This document shows, piece by piece, positions 1 to 6,787 of a stretch of 9,794 nucleotides of DNA (within the stretch, counting starts at the first letter, position 1; the number at the start of each line of letters is the position of its first letter). A model generated the notes under the pieces. That model searched no databases. It was not told the DNA's origin and saw nothing but the letters and a program-made list of their open reading frames with translations. The DNA is from an uncultured Erysipelotrichaceae bacterium (lineage in GTDB: Bacteria > Bacillota_I > Bacilli_A > RFN20 > CAG-826): assembly GCA_900321535.1 (NCBI GenBank), contig ONWJ01000168.1, positions 1 to 9,794 on the forward strand, given 5' to 3'. The position numbers and the translations under genes were made by a program.

Positions 1-792
1 GATCCCGATCACCTCAGCAAAGTCTCCTTCCAGAACCCAGCCACCGAGCAGATCAACATGTCCTTCCTCGTTTCCGCTCTTGCACCAGAAAACGAGCAGA
101 GAATCGCCGACGCTTATAAGAAATATTATGGCAAGGAATATGCTGGCGACGACAAATACACCAGCATCGGCTGGAAATGGGTCACCGAATTCGTCAAGAA
201 TATCTCCTACTATCACCCATCCGATGGCACCGCGATGAAAGAAACCCAGCTCAAAGAAGGCTGGCAAGATGGCTATGTCTACTATGGCGCGTTCGCCAAG
301 ATGAAAGACGCAGTCGGCAAAAAGTATGATGTCGACCTCGACAACAACGGCACCATCGAAGCCAAAGAATACAAAGTCACCTGCGGCGGTGTTGAATACA
401 CCTACCCATCTGAATTCGAAGTCAACGCAATGGGCACCGTTAAGTGGGATTGGGAAATCGAAGGATTCAACGGCTTCATGTATTGCATGGATTCCGAAGT
501 CATCAACAACGCGCAATTCCCATACACAGCCTGCTTATTCGCTCGCACGATGTTGTTAGAAGACACCTACACCAAGGCGATCTACAACGCCAAGAATCCG
601 GATGCCAAAGGCAACCCAGCCAACCAATATGGCTACTACTACCCAGGCACCGCTTCCGAAGACTTCCGTTATGCCAAAGGCGACTGGACCAAGGAAGTCC
701 ACATTGCCAAGGAAATCAACGAGAACTACGAGTATCTCAAGAACGCTTCCTTCCGCACTGTCAACGCCATCCTTGCTCTCATCGCCGCCTAA
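1..792 (+). CDS. ABC transporter extracellular solute-binding protein, C-terminal part
   Basis: The frame is open from base 1, so the gene begins upstream of the window; the ATG at 58 is internal. 263 residues are visible. I infer a solute-binding protein mainly from position: it directly precedes a fused permease and an ATPase on the same strand. The Tyr/Trp/Asp-rich, soluble composition and a final helical part fit the C-terminal lobe of large binding proteins. The signal peptide or lipobox, if present, lies outside the window. A 12-residue loop at bases 334-369 (D-L-D-N-N-G-T-I-E-A-K-E) matches the EF-hand calcium-loop pattern, with acidic or Asn ligands at positions 1, 3 and 5, Gly at 6, Ile at 8 and Glu at 12. 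A Tyr-rich patch (GYYYPG, near base 630) lies toward the C-terminus. Codons are strongly C-ending (TTC, ATC, AAC), suggesting high expression. The substrate is unknown; Fe3+, sugar and sugar phosphate are all possible for a binding protein paired with an AfuB-like permease. Confidence 0.75.
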   Translation, partial: DPDHLSKVSFQNPATEQINMSFLVSALAPENEQRIADAYKKYYGKEYAGDDKYTSIGWKWVTEFVKNISYYHPSDGTAMKETQLKEGWQDGYVYYGAFAKMKDAVGKKYDVDLDNNGTIEAKEYKVTCGGVEYTYPSEFEVNAMGTVKWDWEIEGFNGFMYCMDSEVINNAQFPYTACLFARTMLLEDTYTKAIYNAKNPDAKGNPANQYGYYYPGTASEDFRYAKGDWTKEVHIAKEINENYEYLKNASFRTVNAILALIAA

Positions 793-817
793 TCGCTAAA
801 TCCACATCCTCAATTTC

Positions 818-845
818 GCGGGAGAGGCCATCATACCTCTCCCGC
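818..845 (+). promoter_or_regulatory. Intergenic stem-loop between binding protein and permease genes
   Basis: A perfect 10-bp GC-rich inverted repeat, GCGGGAGAGG (818-827) with CCTCTCCCGC (836-845), encloses an 8-base loop. No clean U-run follows (TTGCGCTTTATTT), so it is unlikely to be an efficient full terminator. Its place just after the binding-protein stop resembles hairpins in other importer operons that protect the upstream mRNA from 3' decay or partly attenuate downstream transcription, giving more binding protein than permease. The hairpin is seen in the sequence; the role is inferred. Confidence 0.7.
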
Positions 846-869
846 TTGCGCTTTATTTAGGAGAAAACA

Positions 870-2777
870 ATGTCTGATAGCACAATGGTAGCCCAACGTC
901 CGACGTTTGGGCGCCGTATGAAAAAAATCGGAAACAGTATTGGTCAGTATTTCTCCCGCCCGGCAAACTTGATTGCTGTCTTGTTTGCCATCTTTCTTTC
1001 TCTCGCCATCATTTATCCTTTGGTTCGAATGGTTCTCAATTCCTTGACCATTCACACGTCAGGTGAAGCCAAAGCAATGTTTGAAGAGTTCGGGGTTACC
1101 TTGAAGCGTGGTGATCTCACCATCCTCCATTGGCCTTACCTTCTCTTCAACAAAGGCGTAGCGACATATTCAGGAAAGTACTTCTGGACACCGCTTGGTC
1201 GTTCCGCATTGATGTCTTTAATTGCTTGCGGCATCGCGATCATTGGCGGCGGCGGAATGGCGTTCTTGGTTTCTAGAACCAATATGCCATTTAAGAAATT
1301 CATCTCTACTGTCTTCGTCTTCCCCTACATCATGCCTTCGTGGTCGCTGGCTATCTTCTGGATTAACTTCTTCAAAAATGAGCATGCGACTGGCGGCGGC
1401 ATCGGTATGTTGCAATCCATGTTCCACGTTTATGCGCCAGAATGGCTCGTTTGGGGCTTCTGGCCAACCGCGTTCGTTATGGGTTTGCACTACGCTCCGT
1501 TTGCCTACATCCTCATCGGCGGTATTCTCCGCAACATGGATGCAAACCTCGAAGAAGCGGCAACGATTTTGAAAGCCTCGCGCTTCAAAATCCTCAGAAG
1601 GATCACCCTTCCAATCGTTGCGCCAGCCATCATTTCTACCATTTTGTTGGTCTTTGCAGGCTCCATCTCCAGCTATACCGTCCCATTCTACTTAAATGCG
1701 AATAGCTCCTTCCAGTCCATCTCCATCACCATGCGTGCATCTCTTGTCGCAGGCAAGACTGGTGAAGGATATGTCACTTCGACATTATTGATGATATTCT
1801 CCATTATCATCTTGACGGTGAATAACTGGTTCACCAAATCCAGAAGAAGTTTCACCACCGTTTCCGGAAAATCCGGCCAAATCACCAAGATTAATCTCGG
1901 CAAAGTAGCCAAATGGGTTATCGCCGTGGTCATCATTATCATCGTCGCGTTCTTCGCGATCTTCCCATTGATCTCCTTCGCGCTTGAATCTTTGGAAAGA
2001 ACCCCTGGTAAACCAGAAACCGCATCAATGATCTTCTGGTTCTCTCGCGATTCAGTCGTTAATGACCCATACCTAGAAACCCGTATCGGCACACAGACCG
2101 GTATCTTCTTCAATAAGGCGATCTTGGCGTCGTTTGGCAGAAGTATCCTCACTTCCATCATCGTTGCCTTGATTTGCGGAACGTTTGGTATCCTTATCGG
2201 TTACGCGGTCAGCAGAAATAGACGTGGCAAGATTGCCAACTACGTCGGTTCCATTGCCTTCTTGCCTTATTTGATCCCGGCTTTGTGCTTTGGCTCCGTC
2301 TTCTTAGCATTGATCAAGCAACCAGCGTTCTCCAAGTTAGACTGGACCACCACTGGCAGCGAATGGTCAGCGGTAGCCATTTGTATCATCGTCGGCGGCA
2401 TCAAGTTCATTCCGTTTGCATCCAGAAGCGGCACGAACGCGATGTTACAGCTCTCTGGCGAAATCGAAGAAGCGGCGATCATCGTGGGCGCTCCATGGTG
2501 GAAACGCATGCTTCGCATCATCTTCCCAATTCAGAAGTCGAGCTTCATCTCGGGTTACTTGCTCCCATTCATCTCCTGTATGCGTGAGTTCACCCTGTTC
2601 ACCTTGGTTACCTCCAACTTCACGTTGGCAACCAACATGATCGGCTTCTTGCAGACCAACGGCGCAGACCAACTGGCCAACGCCGGTAACCTATTGCTCG
2701 TTGTCCTTGTCGTCGGAATCAACCTCTTCGTCAACAAAGTCACCGGTGCATCCATTGATAAAGGCATTGGAGGATAA
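870..2777 (+). CDS. ABC importer permease, two fused transmembrane domains (AfuB/FbpB-like)
   Basis: This 635-residue integral membrane protein forms the translocation path of the importer. I count about 12 hydrophobic segments in two repeats of six; the second repeat starts near residue 346. Each repeat carries the cytoplasmic EAA loop that docks on the ATPase: one starts at E228-E-A-A, followed by ITLP about 15 residues later, and one at E533-E-A-A-I-I-V-G, followed by IIFP. Two EAA loops in one chain mean a single polypeptide can serve as the permease dimer, as in the Fe3+/AfuB, ThiP and related families. Those usually have about 530-570 residues, so this one is somewhat long, with extended outside loops after the first and seventh segments. 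The start is supported by AGGAG at 859-863, 6 bases before the ATG. The next gene starts 4 bases after the stop, so the two are translationally linked. The substrate cannot be assigned from the permease alone. Confidence 0.93.
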   Translation: MSDSTMVAQRPTFGRRMKKIGNSIGQYFSRPANLIAVLFAIFLSLAIIYPLVRMVLNSLTIHTSGEAKAMFEEFGVTLKRGDLTILHWPYLLFNKGVATYSGKYFWTPLGRSALMSLIACGIAIIGGGGMAFLVSRTNMPFKKFISTVFVFPYIMPSWSLAIFWINFFKNEHATGGGIGMLQSMFHVYAPEWLVWGFWPTAFVMGLHYAPFAYILIGGILRNMDANLEEAATILKASRFKILRRITLPIVAPAIISTILLVFAGSISSYTVPFYLNANSSFQSISITMRASLVAGKTGEGYVTSTLLMIFSIIILTVNNWFTKSRRSFTTVSGKSGQITKINLGKVAKWVIAVVIIIIVAFFAIFPLISFALESLERTPGKPETASMIFWFSRDSVVNDPYLETRIGTQTGIFFNKAILASFGRSILTSIIVALICGTFGILIGYAVSRNRRGKIANYVGSIAFLPYLIPALCFGSVFLALIKQPAFSKLDWTTTGSEWSAVAICIIVGGIKFIPFASRSGTNAMLQLSGEIEEAAIIVGAPWWKRMLRIIFPIQKSSFISGYLLPFISCMREFTLFTLVTSNFTLATNMIGFLQTNGADQLANAGNLLLVVLVVGINLFVNKVTGASIDKGIGG

Positions 2778-2781
2778 TCAC

Positions 2782-4599
2782 ATGCCAAAGATTGTATTAG
2801 AACACGTAACAAAACGCTGGGGCGATTTCTACGGCGCCAAAGATCTTAACTTCACCATTGAAGACCATGAATTCATTACTCTTCTTGGCCCTTCTGGCTG
2901 CGGTAAGACCACTACCCTCCGTATGATCGCCGGCTTAGAAACCCCTACCAGCGGCAGAATCACCATCGGTGACAAAGTCGTCTTCGATTCTGAAAACGGC
3001 ATCAACTTAAGCCCAGCGAAACGTGATGTCGGCTTCTTGTTCCAGAACTACGCTTTGTGGCCACACATGACCGTTTATAAAAACATCCGCTTCGGTTTGG
3101 AAAACATCATCGTTGAAACGCCGAAAGTCGGATTAGACGGTCAGCCAATCCTCGGTCCAAATCAGGATAAAGTCAACGGCATCAAGAACCTTTTGAAAGC
3201 CGAAAAAGATCCTGCTAAAAAGGCTGATTTGACGCAGCGCCTAGAAGAAGCAAAGAACGAGAAAGTCGTTCCTGTCACCTCTGGCCGCCACCTCACCAGC
3301 CAAGAGATGGAAGAGCGCATCGACGAAGTCCTCAAGATACTCAAGATCACTAAGTTCCGCAACCGTTATCCAGCCGAACTCTCTGGTGGTCAGCAGCAGC
3401 GTGTCGCTATCGCACGTACCCTTGCGACCAAGCCGAAAGTCCTCTTCATGGACGAGCCACTTTCTAACCTCGACGCCAAACTTCGCGGCGAGATGAGAAC
3501 TGAGCTTAAGCGTCTTCATTCCACCTCTGATTGCACCTTCATTTACGTCACCCATGACCAATTGGAGGCCATGACCCTTGCGACCCGCATCTGCTTGATG
3601 AACAACGCCGTTGTCAATCAGCTCGATGCCCCGCTTACGGTCTACCGTAAACCTGCTAACCTCTTCTCGGCTGACTTCGTCGGCAACCCGACCATGAACT
3701 TCATCCCGGGCGAAATCATTGCAAGAAAAGGCAATGACTTAACCGTCAAGTTCCTCGGCGTCACCGCGGTGTATCATGCCAAAGAAGAGATCAATCCTAT
3801 CGCTGAATTAGGCGATAAGGTCGTCCTTGGTATCCGTCCTGAGTTCTTGCCGATTCGCGAAAACGGCAAACTTCAAGGTTTGGCTTATTCCACCCTTCCT
3901 ACCGGCATGGAATCCACCGTTAAGATCGATTTCGGCGGAGATATCCTCTCTTCCGTCGTCTTCGGTTCCATCGACTACGAAACCGACGCGGTCATCCACT
4001 TTGACATCGTTGGAGACGATATCCTCGTCTTCGATGCGGCGTCTAAGAAGAGCATCGCCTTAGGTAATGTGGAAATCAAAGAGGTTGTTCCAACCGTTAG
4101 AGGCGAAGACGAAGAACCTGTCGCGTCCACGGTCGAGCTCGTCAACAAAGAAGAGAATCCAAACGCCGAGGTCCAAGAAGGTGTCTTACCATTCAAAGAT
4201 CGCACGCCGTTTGAAAAAGCCCTTGCCGCTTCGACCATCATCTTCATGGTTCTCTCTATCGCCATTGCCGTCGTCTTGCTCTTCATGGCAGGTATGAATG
4301 CAGCCGCCGATACGAAGACCTTGGATGCAATGCTCAAGGAAATGAACCTCCAGCCAACCGACGAGAACTATGTCATCGTTCAGGCTGCGGTTCTTGCAAG
4401 AGCCACCACTCAGCTCGTGTTCGCGATCATCGTCGCTGTCGGCGCGGTTGTCTGCGGATTCATCAACAGACATATCAACAAGCCACGTCGTGGATTTGTC
4501 AAAGGCCTCATCCTTTCCATCCTTGGCATCGTGACATTCCAGGTCGTTCCAGGCATCTTGCTCCTCATCTCCACGATTCGTTCCAAAAAAGCGAAATAA
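2782..4599 (+). CDS. ABC importer ATPase (UgpC/MalK-like) with helical insert and C-terminal membrane domain
   Basis: This 605-residue protein powers the importer. All ATPase motifs are present: Walker A GPSGCGKTT (36-44), Q-loop Q88, signature LSGGQQQR (200-207), Walker B KVLFMDEP (219-226, catalytic E225), D-loop SNLDAK (228-233) and H-loop H258. A MalK/UgpC-type regulatory region follows, with NPTMNFIPGEI and VVLGIRPE. Two parts are unusual. Q88 to the signature spans 112 residues instead of about 52, because of a Lys/Glu-rich insert near residues 112-168. After an acidic linker (about 435-470) come three hydrophobic segments, about 482-505, 545-563 and 574-599, with a basic end (RSKKAK). 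Family members are normally peripheral and about 360-380 residues long. The reading frame is continuous, so the tail is not an obvious frameshift artefact. The start is set by GGAGG at 2769-2773, 8 bases before the ATG; the upstream in-frame TTG at 2701 lies inside the permease gene. Confidence 0.93.
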   Translation: MPKIVLEHVTKRWGDFYGAKDLNFTIEDHEFITLLGPSGCGKTTTLRMIAGLETPTSGRITIGDKVVFDSENGINLSPAKRDVGFLFQNYALWPHMTVYKNIRFGLENIIVETPKVGLDGQPILGPNQDKVNGIKNLLKAEKDPAKKADLTQRLEEAKNEKVVPVTSGRHLTSQEMEERIDEVLKILKITKFRNRYPAELSGGQQQRVAIARTLATKPKVLFMDEPLSNLDAKLRGEMRTELKRLHSTSDCTFIYVTHDQLEAMTLATRICLMNNAVVNQLDAPLTVYRKPANLFSADFVGNPTMNFIPGEIIARKGNDLTVKFLGVTAVYHAKEEINPIAELGDKVVLGIRPEFLPIRENGKLQGLAYSTLPTGMESTVKIDFGGDILSSVVFGSIDYETDAVIHFDIVGDDILVFDAASKKSIALGNVEIKEVVPTVRGEDEEPVASTVELVNKEENPNAEVQEGVLPFKDRTPFEKALAASTIIFMVLSIAIAVVLLFMAGMNAAADTKTLDAMLKEMNLQPTDENYVIVQAAVLARATTQLVFAIIVAVGAVVCGFINRHINKPRRGFVKGLILSILGIVTFQVVPGILLLISTIRSKKAK

Positions 4600-4613
4600 C
4601 GATATCCAAATTT

Positions 4614-4649
4614 GAAGAATTGGGCGCGGAAAACCGCGTCCTTTTCTTC
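4614..4649 (+). terminator. Rho-independent terminator of the ABC operon
   Basis: The stem GGGCGCGG (4622-4629) pairs with CCGCGTCC (4634-4641, one G-U pair) around an AAAA loop and is followed by TTTTCTT. An outer GAAGAA/TTCTTC pair (4614-4619 with 4644-4649) extends it. It lies 14 bases after the ATPase stop, which separates the importer operon from the RDD gene. Confidence 0.85.
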
Positions 4650-4681
4650 ACTTGCCCTGCGCTTTATAGGATAATAATCGC

Positions 4682-5692
4682 ATGAATCAAAACGATGTTC
4701 CAACCACATCGAACCAAGGCGAGAAAAAGCCATATTACACCCAGAAAAAACCTTGGCTCATCACCCGTTTCGGAGAAGCCTTTCTTGACGCATTGGTGTT
4801 CGCTTTGCTGGCATATTTGCTTTTTTACATCGGTCAATTAACCCTTTATGAACCCTTTGGACATAACGAGGCGGAACGTCAGGTTTTTTCGACCTTGCGT
4901 GAGTCGCATCTATATGCCGAAAGGGAGAATGGCTTTTTAATTGAGCGCAACACCGAGGAAGGCTATAACAAAGCTCTTACTCCGGAACAGAATTATGAGA
5001 CTAACGTCCTCTATTACTACACGAATATCGATTACGCGATTTCAAAAAATAGAATACCCGATTATTTTGCATTAAAAGACGCTTCCGGTTATTTCGTTAA
5101 GATTCAAGAAGGCACTTATGATTTGCCCAAAGGCTCTACCCCCGAGCAAATCGAGAGTTGGGTCATTGCTCATTATAAGCGGGCCGACGTTCCTGAAGCT
5201 GCGATCAAAACATGGTGTGAGAATCGTTATTTAGATGCGGTTTATATCATTGAGCATAGCGTTATTTACACCGCGAACATCAATCGCATCGCATTTGTCG
5301 ATTATTTCATTCTTCTAATTGCTGAAGTTGTCGCTTGGGGCGTGTATTACGTGTTGCTCCCGCTGGTTTTGCCGAAGAAGAAAACCTTATTCAAGCTTGT
5401 CTTCCGTATGGCGGTCGTGGATAAAGAAACCGATGGGACACCCAAAAACTGGCAAATGCTCATCCGCGCTTTGGTGTTACTAATTTTCTGCGTTGTCGCC
5501 CCGACCACTTGGTATTTCTTCAATGGCCTTGGTCTTGGTTACCTCGCTTTGATTTTCCCGGGCATTGAAATCATCGTTATGGGTGTTACTAGGGCCAACA
5601 CCAGCGTTCATGACATCGCCTCAGGGACCTACGTTATCTCGACTCAAAAGCAACCTTCCGATATTCTCGAAGAAGAGCGAAAAGCAAAATAA
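4682..5692 (+). CDS. RDD-family membrane protein with large extracytoplasmic insert
   Basis: This 336-residue membrane protein has no known specific role. The RDD signature is visible: an Arg-Phe and Asp pair at the first membrane segment (R29-F30, D36) and the family's closing motif HDIASGTYVI (from H310). Membrane segments are predicted at about 34-53, 208-229, 257-280 and 283-303. Between the first two lies a hydrophilic Tyr/Glu-rich stretch of about 150 residues, probably outside the cell; typical RDD proteins have only a short loop there. RDD proteins are variously linked to transport or ion homeostasis, but the function here is unknown. The ATG has a modest AGGA at 4668-4671, 10 bases upstream. 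Codon use is more T-ending than in the importer genes before it, suggesting lower expression. It is a separate transcription unit, with terminators before and after it. Confidence 0.85.
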   Translation: MNQNDVPTTSNQGEKKPYYTQKKPWLITRFGEAFLDALVFALLAYLLFYIGQLTLYEPFGHNEAERQVFSTLRESHLYAERENGFLIERNTEEGYNKALTPEQNYETNVLYYYTNIDYAISKNRIPDYFALKDASGYFVKIQEGTYDLPKGSTPEQIESWVIAHYKRADVPEAAIKTWCENRYLDAVYIIEHSVIYTANINRIAFVDYFILLIAEVVAWGVYYVLLPLVLPKKKTLFKLVFRMAVVDKETDGTPKNWQMLIRALVLLIFCVVAPTTWYFFNGLGLGYLALIFPGIEIIVMGVTRANTSVHDIASGTYVISTQKQPSDILEEERKAK

Positions 5693-5706
5693 AAATCTCA
5701 AAAACG

Positions 5707-5736
5707 AAAAAAGGCTGGGAAATCCCAGCCAATTTT
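5707..5736. terminator. Bidirectional terminator between convergent genes
   Basis: The stem GGCTGGG (5713-5719) pairs with CCCAGCC (5724-5730) around an AAAT loop. Six A's before it (5707-5712) give a U-run on the minus strand, and AATTTT after it (5731-5736) gives one on the plus strand. It sits between the RDD stop (5692) and the stop of the convergent aldolase (5753), so it probably ends both transcripts. Confidence 0.88.
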
Positions 5737-5752
5737 CAATTTTTGAATCGAA

Positions 5753-6700
5753 TTACTTGCCTTCGACTGCGTGTCCAGAGGACATGAAGACGTTATCAAG
5801 GCGATCTTCGATCATCTCACGGACAACTTTCTTCGCAGGGGCAGTGTATTTGCGGATTTCATATTCGCGTGGCTGCTCGACGAAGATCTTGCGGATCTCA
5901 GAGGTGAAGGCGACGCGGAGGTCAGAGCCTTGGTTGATCTTGCAAACCGCGAGTTTAGAAGCATCACGGAGCAAGTTGCCAGGGATGCCGATAGCAGCTG
6001 GCATCTCACCACCGAACTTGTTGATCATCTCGATGCGATCTTGTGGGACCATGGAAGAGCCATGGAGAACAAGAGGAAGCCCTGGGATGAGTTTGGCGAT
6101 CTCTTCGATGATGTCGAAGCGAAGGTATGGGGTGGTACCAGGTTTGAATTTGTAAGCACCGTGAGCAGTACCAACGGCGATGGCTAAAGAATCGATGCCG
6201 GTGCGTTCGACGAATTCTTTGGCTTGCTCTGGGTGAGTGAAGACACCATATTTGTCGCCGGTGACTTCGCCATCTTCGATGCCAGCGATCGCGCCGAGCT
6301 CAGATTCGACGACAACGCCACGAGCGTGGGCGTATTCAACGACCTCTTTGGTGATGCGGATGTTTTCTTCGAAATCATATGCCGAAGCATCGATCATAAC
6401 GGAGGTGAATCCGTTGTCGCAGCAATACTTGCAAATTTCGATGCTCTTGCCGTGATCAAGGTGGAGCGCGACTTCAACGCCGGTCTCTTCCACTGCCGCT
6501 TCGACGATCTTGCGGAGATAGGTGATGCCGAAATACTTGATGACGTTTTCGGTGATCGCGATGATGACTGGGGACTTCTTAGCGTGTGCCGCTTCGATGA
6601 CCGCTTGGAAGGTTTCAAGGTTGTCGACGTTGAACGCGCCGATCGAGTAGCCACCTTCGTAGGCTCTCTTGAACATTTCTTTGGTTGTTACTAGTGCCAT
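5753..6700 (-). CDS. fba: Class II fructose-bisphosphate aldolase, paralogue 1
   Basis: A cytosolic zinc-dependent aldolase of 315 residues, predicted to cleave fructose-1,6-bisphosphate to dihydroxyacetone phosphate and glyceraldehyde-3-phosphate. Catalytic and metal residues are in place: D82-H83 in HLDHGK, E134 in ESELG, H180 in GTAHGAYKF and H213 in VLHGSS. The substrate loop reads K254-I-N-Q-G-S-D, where E. coli FbaA has N-I-D-T-D and tagatose-bisphosphate aldolases have N-V-A-T-E. Gly replaces the Asp, so a tagatose- or other bisphosphate substrate cannot be excluded. Length and motifs match the class II type found in many anaerobic bacteria and amitochondriate protists. The Met at 6700 was chosen over the upstream Met at 6766: it has AGGAG (6706-6710) 5 bases away and gives the same MALVTTK start as the second copy. 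Codons are C-rich, suggesting high expression. The phosphatase gene lies 87 bases upstream on the same strand. Confidence 0.93.
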   Translation of the reverse strand: MALVTTKEMFKRAYEGGYSIGAFNVDNLETFQAVIEAAHAKKSPVIIAITENVIKYFGITYLRKIVEAAVEETGVEVALHLDHGKSIEICKYCCDNGFTSVMIDASAYDFEENIRITKEVVEYAHARGVVVESELGAIAGIEDGEVTGDKYGVFTHPEQAKEFVERTGIDSLAIAVGTAHGAYKFKPGTTPYLRFDIIEEIAKLIPGLPLVLHGSSMVPQDRIEMINKFGGEMPAAIGIPGNLLRDASKLAVCKINQGSDLRVAFTSEIRKIFVEQPREYEIRKYTAPAKKVVREMIEDRLDNVFMSSGHAVEGK

Positions 6701-6731
6701 TTTTTCTCCTTCAGGGCTATGCCCAAATGAC

Positions 6732-6766
6732 AAAGTAAGTTTACTTACTTTAGATGCAAACAACAA
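6732..6766 (-). promoter_or_regulatory. Palindromic operator-like site overlapping a candidate promoter of aldolase 1
   Basis: AAAGTAAGT (6732-6740) and ACTTACTTT (6743-6751) form a perfect 9+2+9 inverted repeat, AT-rich and without a following U-run, so it looks like a protein-binding site rather than a terminator. On the minus strand a weak -35 (TTGTTG, 6761-6766) and -10 (TAAACT, 6738-6743) are 17 bases apart, with the -10 inside the palindrome. A bound repressor would block it. The palindrome is certain; the promoter is a weak match and the operator role is inferred. Confidence 0.55.
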
Positions 6767-6787
6767 GGGAAATGACTTCGTAACCGC

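Noticed and set aside
58..792. ATG at 58 as the true start of the first gene
   Set aside because: The frame stays open back to base 1 with protein-like sequence and there is no ribosome binding site before 58, so the gene is truncated by the window edge.
2701..2781. Upstream TTG start for the ATPase
   Set aside because: It would overlap the permease by 77 bases and add a Ser-rich leader unlike the family; the ATG at 2782 has GGAGG at the right distance and the normal N-terminus.
6732..6751. The palindrome as a terminator of the phosphatase transcript
   Set aside because: The stem is AT-rich, the spacer of 2 bases is too short for a loop without opening the stem, and no U-run follows on the minus strand.
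6701..6766. Longer aldolase 1 starting at 6766
   Set aside because: The extra 22 residues are not in the paralogue, and they cover the palindrome and the ribosome binding site used for 6700.
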